DNA of 54,193 nt from Chromera velia (GCA_018398765.1 JAHBMJ010001912.1:42787-96979), one strand, 5' to 3'. Positions 37,879 to 50,273 are shown, numbered from the stretch's first letter. Numbers and translations are program-made. Notes: generated by a model from the sequence alone, not told the origin.

Positions 37879-38337
37879 TGTGACGGTAAACGTTACCGAG
37901 AACAGACTAGAACAGTCAGGTAACGAAAATGGGTAACGTTCAAACAGCTAAACGGGAAGTCTGACCTACCGGGTCGTAGTCCTCAGTCCAGACAGGAAAA
38001 TCCATTCAGTAACGACAGAGAAATTCAAGGAGACGGCAATCTAGAATTCACTTAAACGAAGACCGCGCGTTCGATCCAATGCGCAGGACTTCGACGCTCC
38101 AAACGTGACACATAGACTGATCAGACTGCTATCTAAGGATGCTCGCTATCATGAACCGACTGAGCAGACCAAGCCTTCGTACAGTCTTACTGTTCGATCA
38201 AGGAGTCAGACGTTAATACACTCAAACATGCGATCACGCCGCTCGCAATACTTTTCACTCACGCGGATGGCTGGCGCGCTCGCAGAACGCTCGGCGCCCA
38301 CCTGACGTATGCTTGGATGCATACGTTTACTCTCACA
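37879..38337 (-). repeat. 5' LTR of the copia element
   Basis: 459 bp, same ends as the partner at 32527-32985. The adjacent internal sequence on the minus strand begins aatttgctgttcccaggcg, the expected primer-binding region. It does not start with the usual TGG, so a non-standard (internal tRNA) primer is possible. Confidence 0.95.
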
Positions 38338-38342
38338 GAATT

Positions 38343-38723
38343 AAGGTCAATTATGGCTAAACGCACCAAATTGTAATGTTTTAAAAAAATTTAAAAGGAA
38401 AAAAAAAATGAAACCATATTTTTACATATTTTTTGAAAACAAATCTTTTTTTGTTTTTGAGTGGAAAAACGTTTACGATCATGAAGAAGATAAAGGAGGA
38501 CAAAAGTATGTCGAAGCAAGTCGAGGAATGAGCGGGGTCAGAGATAACATATAAGTACCCCTTGCATATCTATCTCCCACTCGGTTCATCTTAGTCCAAA
38601 TTCATCTCTAAATTAAATGAAATCTAAAATTAAATAGAATTTACTCTTTATTAAAACAAAAGTGTTTCAAGTTGTTCTGTGTTAGTACTCAGGTTAAACA
38701 TTTTTATCATATTATAGGTAGGT
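38343..38723. other. Short AT-rich spacer between two LTR elements
   Basis: AT-rich with A and T homopolymers, no coding potential. It ends at AGGT, the candidate 4-bp target duplication of the next element. Confidence 0.5.
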
Positions 38724-39207
38724 TGTGGAGTCCTACCTTGTAGCGCTGCCCTCTGAACCTTTGCATACGTTGTATCTGAGTGAGCCAGTATGCCGCACCA
38801 CATTCCGCCGCCGCGTTTTGCTTTATACGTATCACGCGCGTCGATCAAAGTTGTTGAAGTCAAGTCTGACCTTCGTATTTAAGTATGCAATATATCACTT
38901 GATTGAGCAACGGATAGCATCGTTTGAGTCTGATATCTGTTTGTCATAGATCGACAGTGTGAGAGGGAGGAACAGAAAGAAGACTGAGCAGAAACCGTGC
39001 ATGATAGAATGCATCCAGCTGATTAGAATCCTACTGGGAGATCGCGTTAGCGCTTAAACTGATATAGAGTCAAACCTCTTGTAAAGTGTTGCTTGAGTTA
39101 GTCACTGTATTGCTCACGTTCCTTCTCCAGATCTTCCCCAGGGTTCTTGTCCTCGCTTCACCTTCTGTCTGAACACCACAAGGTGGCTGGACAGGAGGGA
39201 CAAAACA
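38724..39207 (+). repeat. Left LTR-like direct repeat
   Basis: 484 bp with TG...CA ends. It is the uninterrupted copy. It differs from the right copy almost entirely by transitions plus a few small indels near 39080-39120. Confidence 0.8.
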
Positions 39208-39386
39208 TTATGGTGAACGCTCAGCTCGATGACTGTCGACTCTCGTGTACCTTCTGTGATGGGGATCAGATCTGTCCTTGCGCAACAGTAGAAAACCGAT
39301 TATAATGATATGGGCACGATCAGGCACAGACCGTGAGTGGGGGAATTCAGCGTCCCCTTATATCCTAAGCTGCCTGGAGCCCTGTT

Positions 39387-39850
39387 TCAGAGGTTCCCTT
39401 CGAGTCTGATCCTGGACTTTGCCTTTGTTCTTGGGTGGAGAGCCCGAAGATTGTTGGAGGTCGCCAAAGCGGGTGATGGAGACGTTGCCTGGTGTTGTTT
39501 AGGCTTTCGATTGAGGAGCTTAAGTTCACCAAGACTGCCGTCTATAAGCACAGTGCAATCCAAACGGCCAGTCAAGTACTTTTGTAATGTCTCTTGATTC
39601 TGTAACTGTCTCAGTCTTCCGGACGAGTGTCGGCTGTCAGTGATCACCTTCGCTTGTCTTTTGCTTTTGCTTGCTTGCTTGTCTATGAAAGGCTGACCAC
39701 CTTTATGGCCCGCAAACACCTCCAGCGTGTCTGAGTCTGTCTTAACTGGTCCTCCGACAGTGTCCAAACATAAGAAGATGCCCTTCGTCTCTCCATATGT
39801 CTGCGATGCTGCCGTTTTCTTCCAAGAGTGAGCTTGTGGCTTCTGGCTGT
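39387..39850 (-). CDS. Unidentified ORF inside the second LTR element
   Basis: An open minus-strand frame of about 150 codons between stops. It has coding-like composition (contains SWKKTAASQTYGETKGIFLC, VITDSRHSSGRLRQLQNQET, LTGRLDCTVLIDGSLGELKL). There is no ATG at its open end, so it is either an exon or a fragment. No family recognised; it could be a degraded retroelement protein. Confidence 0.35.
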
Positions 39851-40199
39851 CTGGCTATTGCGTGGATCGTTCGATGAGTGGCCGTTCGATCAGGTGCGTG
39901 AGACTCTGCATGCATGTTAAACAGACAGAAGGGACAGGTGGCGGTGTACTACACGGAACAATGCAGTGACGGCCGGTATGCTAGCCGGGGAAGGCTTTCT
40001 GCTCTGGGACCCCGACGCGGCGAGCCTAGAGTAGGAAGGAGGGGGAAGTAAGGAAGGGGTACAAAATGACATCAAGCCTGCCCTCGACGGTAAGAGAGCT
40101 AGGCAGAAGGGTCACGGCAGACCTACCAAGAGACAGAGTAGGGTATACGGCAGCTGCCGCCTCGTCTCTCGCCGGCGCCGGCACATTTTCCACTAACAG

Positions 40200-40380
40200 G
40201 GAAGGGTAAGGGGGGGTTAGGGGGGAGGGGAAGGGAAAGGGAGGGGAAAAGGGGGGGAAAGGGGAAGAGGGGGTGAAAGCGGGTCCTAGAAGCGGGTCAC
40301 AAAGGGGAAGGGAAGGGGAGGGAAAAAGGGGGGGAAAGAGGGGGAGAGGGGGGTTACTTCGGAGTGGGGGGGTGAATTGA
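40200..40380 (+). repeat. Purine (G/A) homopolymer-rich tract
   Basis: About 180 bases composed almost entirely of G and A in runs such as aaaggggaagagggggtgaaa. Coordinates are approximate. Non-coding; could form G-quadruplex or triplex structures. Confidence 0.7.
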
Positions 40381-40781
40381 ATCGAGGCTGGCCGAGAGTA
40401 TGCGAAGTACTAGCGACTGAGTATGACTGGAGCATCTTTTATTCAGAGTTGAGAGTTCATGTGTCGAAAGGAGCAGCAAGGGGATGAAACGAGACAGAAA
40501 GAAGAGATGAGATAAAAAGAGACTAGCGGGGCAGTCTGCAATGTGTCTGGTCCCTTCCCTCCCTCCCTTTATGCAGCTACTGACATGCGCGGAGTGTGTT
40601 TGTGCTCAACAAGACCATCGAGTCTTTCTGTCAATGAGAACTCCAACTCGATTGCCTACCCCTACATCAGCTATGTATAAAAAGGGCAGGGGACTGCCTA
40701 ATTGTCGCCGCCATATGCTTATGCCTACGTGTGCCTATGACTGCCTGTCACTGCCCTTACGCCCCTGCACTGAACTAAGTC

Positions 40782-41424
40782 TTGGGGAGGGAGTGACTCC
40801 ATTAGAGCTCATTACAAAGCTGAGCGTCAAAGAGGCAAGCCGGGCCAAACTGCAAGAACAACAAGCCGGGCGCCACATGTGCTGCACATTCAGAACTTCT
40901 GGAGCTCTTTTTAGAAGAGTAACCTTTCTTTTCTCTCGGTTTCTCTTCTTTGCGCGTGACTTGGGAGTCAGACCGCTCATGTGGCTGAGAGCACGAGCGC
41001 ACAAGGGGGCACTTTCATTCGCTATCTCCTTTTTGCTTCCTTCTGCTGCTTTGAAACGTTTCGGGTTATCCCTGGCCTCCTTCTTAATTTAAGAAAAAGA
41101 GACTGGAAGAAGTGGAGAGAAAATGAGTAGAGGAGGAGCAAAGAGAGAAGAAATCTTTGAAGAGATGTCTGGTTCAATGAGAAAAGAAGAAGAAACAAGG
41201 GGACAGCCTGTGCATATCTCTGTGTTCCTTCTGTATCTTCTCCCTGCAGGGGGATGCCGGTGCTTTGGAAGCCCTCTGGGTTCTTTGGGTATCGCTCCCC
41301 CCCCTCACAGCACGGGAGTTGATGGGGGCCTTGCATGGTGGAGCCAGCCGTCTCCTAGGCCGTCTCCGCGCGAGCATCTGTGTGGAGCCAGACGGTGTAC
41401 CGCCAAGTGTCTCCTTCCGATAGA
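40782..41424 (+). CDS. Possible exons of an unidentified gene within the second LTR element
   Basis: A terminal-exon-like block follows a tctccctgcag acceptor at 41250. It reads GDAGALEALWVLWVSLPPLT through LHGGASRLLGRLRASICVEP to a TAG at about 41422-41424. Upstream, about 40782-40880 reads LGEGVTPLELITKLSVKEAS with a possible donor. Both look coding but I could not link them with certainty. A host gene fragment captured by, or caught between, the repeats is possible. Confidence 0.35.
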
Positions 41425-43698
41425 TCTAGCCGGGTGCCGTTCATTGGTTGATGTCCGTTGTCTTGATTTGCCCTTCCTTGCCTCTGTTACTTTATGTCCA
41501 TCTCTTCCTTCACGCCGGAATGCAAGGTTTGCTGTATCTCTCTCTCATATAGCTTCAGTGCTTTCAGTTGCTTATCCGAGTTTGTATCCATTGTATTGGG
41601 TCGATCTACGGTGTTGTTGACGATAAGCGAACAGACGCGCATGCAGTTTTCAGGACGGGAATGAGATAGAAGAGAGAGGAGGAAGAGATGTGAATAAATA
41701 ACATTGTATGTGAACGTATATGTGCGTGAGGCTTTCTGCTGCCGTCTTCTGTTTTCTCCGTCTCTTCATGTTTTGTTCGTCCTAGTTCGTCCTTCAGTCT
41801 GCCCGTTTACTTGCATTTGGAGAAGAAAACCGGGAGGGGATCTATTGTAGGCGTACTGTTCTGTCTGTCGCTTGCTTCCTTCTAGCAGGCCGGTCTGAGA
41901 AAGAGAGAGAGAGAGTGGGAGCAAGTGAAGCGAAGTCGTTTTTGAAGTTGGATACGTCTTTTCTTCCGCCAGTTTCGCATCTTTCTTTTTGCTCGGTCTG
42001 TCGTTGGTGGTGTTTGATCTCCGTCTTTGTTTTGAGGCCATGGAGGTGTGGAGTTGCTTTGTTTTTCTGTCTCGCTTCAAGGGGAACAAAGGCAGCATGA
42101 AAGAGAAATGAGAGGAAAAGGAAACGGTCGCACTACGCAAGAGTTTGAAGAGTGAACATTTATCGGAATGCGCTTATCTGTCCCTCTTAGAATTTTTGCA
42201 TTGGCGCCGTTTCCACTTTCTAATTTACCGCCTTCCGGTGCCCTTTAATACTGTTCCGTTTACGAATATGAAGATCTGATGTGGTGAGAGTGTATATATG
42301 CGTACGTGCATGCCTGAACTTTTGTCCCATTAGTTCTTTAGTTGGCCGCACGTGTCCCTCTGAGTCTGTCTGTTTGTTGCTCTATAAAAGGTTAATCGGT
42401 CTGCCCTTTTTTTTTCCCAGTTTTGGCCGTTTGCTTCTCTGGCTTCTCGCTGTGGCTGCTTTTTCCACTGGCTGCATCGAAATGAACTCTTGCCATGCAA
42501 ACTATATTGTTAAAAGTGTGTATCCTTCTCCTTTTGCCTCAATACAGCCGCGTTCGCTCGTCTGACTTTGCCATATTGGTGCAAGACTAGTACTCCGGAA
42601 GAAGAGAGAAGGCAGAGAAGGGAGAGCAAAGCAGGAGTGAGAAGTAAGAAAGTGAAAGAGGGAAAGATTAAAAAAAAAAAGAAAATAAAGAAAAAATGAG
42701 GTGGACGACTGTGAGCGCATGCATCGGCATGGACATGCATGCGTGTATGTGACCGCACGGGCCTGACTGTGTCCTACTCTCTGTCACTCTTTCTGTCCAG
42801 CATTTCCGTCTCGTGCTTTCTTTTGAAGGGATATGAAAGGTTAGTAGAAAGCTGGGAAACGTAAGACCTTGCATTGGGAAGCTTGGGGCCGTCGAGTAAC
42901 AGACTTTGCCATTAGGTAGAGATGGTGTGCTTCCGTAGACCACAAGCAAGCCGACGTTCTTAAAACAGGTTTTCGAAGAAAGACCTGGCAGGTTGGCGTT
43001 GCTGGCGAGGCAGTGATGATAGTAATGCCCTATGACGCCTAGTAGGAGTACGTCCAGCTCAGATGAATGAAAGCGAGAAAGAGAAAAAGAAAGCAAGCTG
43101 TTTATTGCAAGTCTGTTTGTGTTTGCATCCTTTAATCTGATTAACTTCCGTCACTGGGTGGAAACTTTTCTGCTTGTCAGCTTCTGCTTGGGAGTCGGTT
43201 GACTGTGAATGACTGTCTTAATAACGGTGCCAAACTAGGTGCCGAAAGGATTTCTGTGTCTGTGTTTTCTCACAATGCCTCTGTCATGGTGCGCGGATAC
43301 TCAAGATTTCATTCCTTCAACTGCATACTTTGAAGTGCCAGTGTTCTCTTGGTTGCATAGGTTTGCATTGCGTCTAGTTGCTTGTGCTCTTTCACTCGCC
43401 TCCTTTTTCCTTTTTCCGCATGCTCGGATATGTTCGGCTGATCGCGAGGACGCGATTTTTCTATCCGTAGCCGGGGGGGATCTGTGGAGTCCTACCCTGT
43501 AGCGCTGCCCTTTGGACCTTCGCATACGTTGTATCTGAGTGAGCCAGCGTGCTGCGCCATATTCCGCCGCCACGCTTTGCTTTGTACGTGTCGCACACGT
43601 CGATCAAAGTTGTTGAAGTCGAGTCTGACCTTCGTATTCAAGCATACAACATGTCACTCGATTGAGCAATGGATAGCATTGTTTGAGTCTGATATCTG

Positions 43699-45201
43699 CA
43701 GGGTTCAACTTGCCAATTTTTTTGGCGGTAGACAAGCTTTATTACCAGTAACTGGTAATTACTAGCAGAGTTTGCTGACAGTTGGCAAAGACTTAGCAGA
43801 ATTCTAACAGTCACTAACACTTTTCAATAACCTAAGTCCTAGATTATAGGTCAATCATTCAATCACTTAAGGCTAGACTTAAGGTCAATTCAAAAAGTTA
43901 ATGCGTTATCTATAGGGACAGCTATGCGGCCAGTGTGCTTGAAGATGACGCAGGTCAAAGCGATGGGTCCCGTCTTGCACTTAGCTCCCAAAAACAGAGA
44001 ACCGCTGGCCACAATGACCACAGCTGGCCCAGACAGATGCACCTGCGCGATTCGAACAACGGAAAGAGTCCGCCTTAAAGTTTGGGCGGTCCCCCCAATC
44101 CAGTGCTCCAGCCTCCAAAGAAAGACCCGCCGCTAAAAGCTGATGTCTGAGGCCTTGAAAGGGCAGAGCAGGAGGCAGAGCAAGAGAGGGAAGAGAGTGG
44201 GGAGAAAGAGGAAGAAGGGGGGGAAGAGGGTGAGGAGGAAGAGGAAGAGGAGGAGGAGAGAGAGCCTGGAGAGGGTAAAAGAGAGGAGTCCGAGGAAGAG
44301 AGCGAGGAAGAAGAGGAGGAGAAGGGAGGGGATGAGGAGGAAGAGGTAGGAGACGATGTCGAGGCAAACGGGGGGGGCAGAGTAGAGGAAGAGATGCAGG
44401 TACAAGAAGAGGAGGCGGGGGAAGAAAGACCCAGAGATCCGCCGCCTTCAGAGAGAAGAGGGATGAAAAGAGGGAGACGTAGCGTAGAAGAAGAAGGCTT
44501 TCCAAAAAGAGCCATGATTCGTGTTCTCCCCCCTTCTGCCCCAGCCTCTGCTAGTGTTCGGTCCCCTCAGGCGCCGGTCGCTCTAGCTTCTTTTTACAGC
44601 CGCGGTGCAGCAGCCGCATCCACCCCTTTCTCTTTCGATCCGAAACCACCCAGCCTTAGACCTAGCCGTACTATAGGGGGAGCTTGAGGAGGCAATGTTC
44701 TTCTTACTCCTCCCCCCTCAGCAAACCAGGCAGGGGCTGCGCAAGTACAGAGCCGCAAGCTTACCATCTCCTCGTTTTTCAGAAAGAAGTAGACTTTTTC
44801 CGTCTTTTACTTTGATCGCTCTCTAACGACGGTCAAGGCCTGATATACAGAGAAGCAGAACAGTGAGAGATGAAGCAAAGTCAAAAAAGAGAGTAGTTGT
44901 TAGACAGACGCTGTCATAGAGCTGTTAGAACTTTTTACCACTTATAGAGGTGAAACAGTTAAAAATTTATTTTTTTTTAATATTTTTTTATTTTTTTTTG
45001 TGTGTGAATAGGCTTTTCAAATACTAATAAACACTTAAAAACATGTTTTTGAAGCTTGGCGCCGTAGGCAAAATTTTTTTTTTTTGGACCCTAATTTTTA
45101 TCTTTTTTTTTGTCGGTAAAAGGAAGGCAGACTGAGGCCATTACCAGTTACCGGCAATTGCCGGTAGACTAGACCTGTTACCGACCAGAAAAGCAACCCT
45201 G
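43699..45201. mobile_element. hAT-like non-autonomous DNA transposon (1,503 bp)
   Basis: Termini CAGGGTT...AACCCTG. The left flank is GATATCTG. The right flank reads GATATC, then three AATC units, then TG, consistent with an 8-bp duplication GATATCTG later expanded by AATC. The uninterrupted sister repeat at 38724-39207 shows the empty site. Subterminal palindromes (accagtaactggt near the left end, ccggcaattgccgg near the right) are present. The interior holds a long GAA/GAG-rich tract (about 44160-44420) but no recognisable transposase. Confidence 0.8.
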
Positions 45202-45492
45202 GATATCAATCAATCAATCTGTTTATCATAGATCGAGAGTGTGAGAGAGAGGAACAGAAAGAGGACTGAGCAGAACCCGTGCATGATAGAATGCATCCAG
45301 CTGATTGGAATCCCACTGGGAGATCGCGTTAGCGCTTAAACTGATATAGAGTCAAACCTCTTGTAAAGACTGTAAAGTGTTGCTTGAGTTAGTGTTCCTC
45401 ACGTTCCTTCCCCAGATCTTCCCCAGGGTTCTTGTCCTCGCTTCACCTTCTGTCTGGATGCCACAAGGCGGCTGGACAGGAGGGACAAAGCA

Positions 45493-45798
45493 AGGTCAAG
45501 ATGTAGGTCAAATAAGGTCAAAGCACACTTCAATAGTTAAAAAATGATTTTTTATTAGATAAACTCAATATAGAATGTTTCATCTATGCTTTCACGATTG
45601 CGTGCAATGCTTTGCCAATTTGGTCAAATTTCAAATAATCAGAGGAGGCTGAGAGGCAGCCGTAAAAGGAAGGGCCTGCCCTGACCAAGGAAGTGCCTAG
45701 GGAAGTGCACCAAATGAATTCTGCACGCGGGTATGGAATGGGCTCTGGAACAGACCGGCCCGACAACTCGCACTCAAATTCCCGTCACGGTTTTTTGA
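45493..45798. other. Spacer between the LTR element and the 3' end of CCDC81
   Basis: AT-rich start (45493-45590), then mixed sequence with no supported feature. It contains the 3' flank of the minus-strand gene. Confidence 0.5.
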
Positions 45799-48700
45799 TT
45801 AGACTTTGCGCATGTTAGAAAGGACTCCGTCCAGTCGGTACGACAGCATGCGCACATTCTTCTTGCCTGAACAGACCATGGCGCTGTTTTGCTTCATTGC
45901 GATCGCCCTGCCGCAGAGAAAAGTAACCCAACCCAACACAGAAACGATCGACTGTTTTTCTTTTTCTGACTCAACTTGCCTTCTCCACCCTTCTGCATGT
46001 CTCTTGGCCTCTCATCTGCGCGCTTGCTTCTGTCGAGAGTTGATGTACAATTTTGATCGATTCCTTCCCCTCCGCTCCTTATGGGAGAGGCAGAACCAAC
46101 CTCCAAGCAGGCAAGCAATCAGTCACGCAATCGTCCTCAATCAGTTCAATACAGAGAGGAGTTGCGGAGGTTGGCTGCCGTGCGAGGGACGCCCGTCGCC
46201 TGCGGGGCAGAGTGTGCCATGCAGAAAAGGAAAGCAACCGGCGATTAGAGTGTTGCTCGAAGAAGTACAAGACCGAAAGAGAAAGGGCGGAAGAAAAACA
46301 CTAGATGTTGAAGAAAAACGTCGACTGAGGGAGTCAGAACAAACGATACGCAGCACCGGCAATTGAGCGGTCGACGAGTAATTCGACTGAGACACCGACT
46401 GGCAGAAGCAAGAGGGCGATACGATAGCGGGGCGAGGCTGCCACACACCTAGAGTGAATCTGTGTGAGACAAAAACACAAAGAGACGACGGACAGCGTGA
46501 CTGAGTGAGTGAGTGAGTGACTGACTGACTGACTGACTGACTGATTGACGAACTGTGTATCTCACCCACCGAGAGCCCCTCTCACACACACCCACAACAG
46601 TTTCACCCCAGATTAAATATTCCGACGGAAAAGCAAGCTTGCTGACCAACCGACCTTCTTTGCTTTCGCAACCAGACGAGCCCTCTGCATCTCGAGTGAG
46701 GTGGAGGCCCCCATAGGCCCAGACCGACGAGAGACCCCACTCGCGCACGTGTTAGGCCGGGGCCCTGGAGCCTGCCCGTTCAGACCCCCAGGTCCTCCTC
46801 CCCCTTCGGTTTTGGGTGCCATTCTGTTGACGTCGAAGTGTCTGCTGTGCCCTGGACCAGGAGAGGGAGAGGAAGCCTGGTGCATCCTTCCGTGAGATGC
46901 CAGGGACACGATCTCACTCGCTGCATGGACAAACAAATGACATTTTGTATGGGCAGATTCTGAGAAGAGAGGAGGCTCGCACGGGGAAAGAAATTATTGC
47001 CCAGTCACACACACACACACACACACACGCACGCATGCACGCACGCAAACACAAACCCAGACGGAAACTTTTTCAAGACAAAGACAAGAGAAGAATCTTT
47101 AAAACACGGAAGACGTATTGTCTCATTGTCTGCCTCCCCCTGTCTGTGTCTCAGCAACTGAATCAATGAAAGGCTGGAGTAATTAGTCAATGAATTACTC
47201 AATCAACAAAAAAACGCTGAAGCGCCCTTAACCCCCATGCACGCAGCAACCCAACTCACCGGAGCGAGAGGGGTACTCTGTGAGAGCTCCCAATGCGGAG
47301 TTTCCCCCCTGGACCGGCACCATGGTGGGTCTCTGCGGGTGCTTTTCGATCTGCACGCGTATAGATAGATTGCAGGTGGAAGAGAACATCAGTCGAGAAA
47401 GCCTTTCTTTCAATTTGGAGGCATCCAAAGGGGGTTCAATAATGGGGTAAAGAAAGAAAAGAGCACTGTAATGATTACATATTCTCATAGCGTTCTTTCT
47501 TGGCCTTTCTGTTCCGATTTGCTGTGTGACTTGTTCTTTTTCTCTCAATGACCGACCTGCTTCATCACATTTTTGAGTCGGATCTCTCTCTCCCAAGACT
47601 GCAGAGAGAGAAAGGAGGGAAAACCAGAGAAAAGGAATCAAATATAAGAGGACTCTGAGCGTTTTCCTGCACATGCACTTGCTACGTTTCCGAACAATGC
47701 ATTGGCAAAGAGGTGCGGGACAAAAAAGACTGAACAGGTACGAAAACCGCAAAACCATATGGACACCAATTTCAAGGATTGGTACGACAATAACCAGAGC
47801 AGTTTTCACACACTGTAAAGTCGGTATGGTTCCCCTGTCTGCAAGATCTTCATTCTGACCTCGATCAATGCCTGTTTCTCCTGTTGTCGCTGCAGCAGTT
47901 CGAGTCTCTTCATGTTCCCCAATTCCTGTCTGGTGATTTTGGTCACTGCGTTCTCGAATTCTTTGTCTGTCGCTTGACGCTCCTGTTCAAGCGTCTTTTT
48001 CAGCTCCACCTGCCATCAACAAATTGTGAAGCAAAGCAACCAGGCATCAAACGCGTGCACAATAGAAGATGCACCTGAGTGGAAGACGTTTCACACGAGA
48101 ATCTCAAGAAAATCTCTTGCTGCTTTACACAATTCGGGGAGGAAAAATTGTGGCATCAGGCGTCAGTAGAATCAACATACGTACATTCAGAGATCATGCC
48201 AAGGAATAGAGTCAGAAGAAAAGACCAGTAAAGCTCATCAATCAAGAGAGTAAAAAAAGAGAGGGGAGAGGAGATGAAAGGCTGTGAAAGGGTTCTGAAT
48301 ACATCTTTCTCGACATCCTTTGCTCTTGGAAGTGATTCTGCATAGCCACTTCTTCACATTTACTCCCGACCTGTCTGTCGAGTTCCTCCCTCATGTCTTT
48401 TGCCCTCTGTTTCATCCTCTCTCTGAGTTGATCGGGTGGGGGTTCCCTGCAAGCACGTCCTCCAAAGATATGGGAAAACAGAATGAGGAACTGACGATGA
48501 GGAAAAATTGAAGCCAAAAGGCGACACTGAACCAATTGACTCAGAAATAGAAAGAGAAAGAAAAGGAAGATGAAAGAACAAATGCATAAGACGCGTGCGC
48601 GCGCGCGCGCGCGAGGGAGAGAGAGAGAGAGAGGGAGAGAGAGAGAGAGGACCAGAAGAATACGATCGAACAGTAGACCAGAACGTTGGATGGAGGGCAA

Positions 48701-49006
48701 AATTTCTCTGAATGATCAAAATAGCGGAAAAGACTGACAAGTACTGAAGTGAAAGCTGAGACGAAAGAAAAGCAGGCAGATGGTTTCCTCAACCAACGAC
48801 TCACAAACGAACGTAGCCGTGCTGCTGTATACCAAATCGCACGAATGAGAAAACGACATTTCAAAGAAACGGAAGGAAGAAAGAAAGAAAGGGAGAAAGG
48901 GAGAAAGGGAGAAAGGAAGAGAGAAAGAGACTGACGACATGCCAGGAAACTCGTGGCTGGAGGAACTCTCAATCTGCATCCATCATCACACACACACACA
49001 CACACA

Positions 49007-49045
<39 letters not shown>

Positions 49046-49051
49046 ATACAT

Positions 49052-49112
<61 letters not shown>

Positions 49113-50273
49113 CATACATACATACATACGCACAGGCACATACAAAAATACACACGTACACACAACAGGCATACGCATAGAGATTTCTTTTTCTTCTTCT
49201 TCTTCTTCTTCTTCTGCCTCCTCTTCCCATGAAAACACCCATCTCTCAATTTATCGCTTTGCTCGCTCCTTACTTTCTCTCCCTGTATTTCTGTGCGCTA
49301 TACAGCGGTGTCTTCTAGGCAAGTTTTGTCCAGTGCTACAGTACTCTTTTCTCGTAGCCGTCTTTTGCTCTTGCTCTTCATCAGTCCCCTTCTTCTTTAT
49401 CCGTCATCTTGTCCTGTCCCTGCTGCCTTGACTCTGACCGTCTGAGACGGACATACCCAAACCGCTGAATGCAAAGAGGGGGGAGACAACGCCTGCCCCG
49501 TCCGCCCACCTGTGTGGATCTGTTTCTCTGTTTGTTCAGTTTGTCGACTTCCATCTGGGTCTGCAGGTATTCTGCGTACTGCCTGAAGAGGCCCTTCCTG
49601 TCCTCCGCCTCTCTCCTTTCCTCGTCGGCCATCCGTCTTTGTGCCTGCTCCCACTCCTGTCGCTCCCTCAGGGCCTGCATGCATGCATGCACACACGTGA
49701 AGAAAATAACAGCAACAATCACATTTGGGCACGTTTCCAAAGGCCATTGGAAAGCGATGCTCTCATGTCCTTTTGTTACAATTTCCACACATGGAGTTGG
49801 GGGGCAGATGTAAAGAAACTGCTCGGCAGACGTTTGAGAGACAACACATTTGACAGACACTTCGTTCGATGAGAGAAGGGAAGAGGAAAAACTTGACACA
49901 GACCCTGTCTTTTGGCTTTCCCTTCTTTCCCTTCTCGAATTTCGTCAGCGCGCTATATTCCCTCCTTTCCCCCACCCCTGTCTCTCTCCGTCTCTTTGCA
50001 TTCACGTTGCGCCCATATTCTCGTTATCGTCCTTTTGTTTCATACCTCCTTCACGCTATGGAACTCTCTTCATGCACTACTTGACTCTTCTCAAACCCTT
50101 CCTAGCTTCAAAGGAGGGGTGCCGACCTACCTGAGAGGCCCAAATTTCCATTTCCGTCAGGTGACGGTCCAGTGCCTCCTCCATCGCGTTCATCGCGACC
50201 TTGGAACCTCCAAACGCAGGGCTGCAGGCAGGCAGCGGAATGAATGAATGAATGAATGAATGAAAGGGTTGCC

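Larger units (their letters stand above)
32527..38337 (-). mobile_element. Ty1/copia LTR retrotransposon, defective, minus orientation
   Basis: Flanked by two 459-bp direct LTRs (32527-32985 and 37879-38337), each beginning TGTGA and ending TCACA, and by a perfect 5-bp target-site duplication GAATT (32522-32526 and 38338-38342). Domain order on the minus strand is gag, protease, integrase, (reverse transcriptase remnant), RNase H, which is the Copia order. Gag is broken, pol has in-frame stops, and most of reverse transcriptase is missing, so the copy cannot be autonomous. LTR divergence is 14 of 459 sites. Confidence 0.95.
38724..45492 (+). mobile_element. Putative second LTR element, mostly non-coding interior
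   Basis: Two direct copies of an about 484-bp sequence, TGTGGAGTCC...GACAAA(A/G)CA, lie at 38724-39207 and 43483-45492; the latter is split by a nested hAT-like insertion. Ends are TG...CA. AGGT precedes the left copy and follows the right copy. Just inside the left copy is ttaTGGTGAACGC (possible primer-binding site), and just inside the right copy is a G7 run (possible polypurine tract), favouring plus orientation. The about 4.3-kb interior lacks recognisable gag/pol, so it would be a LARD-type non-autonomous element. The alternative is two separate repeat insertions flanking host DNA. Confidence 0.6.

Noticed and set aside
43981-44515. Leu/Pro- and Ser-rich ORFs on the minus strand
   Set aside because: Products of the GAA/GAG-rich low-complexity tract inside the hAT-like element.
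38724-45492. Minus orientation for the second LTR-like element
   Set aside because: The minus-strand ORF at 39387-39850 hints at it, but the TGG primer-like site and the G7 polypurine tract both fit the plus orientation better.
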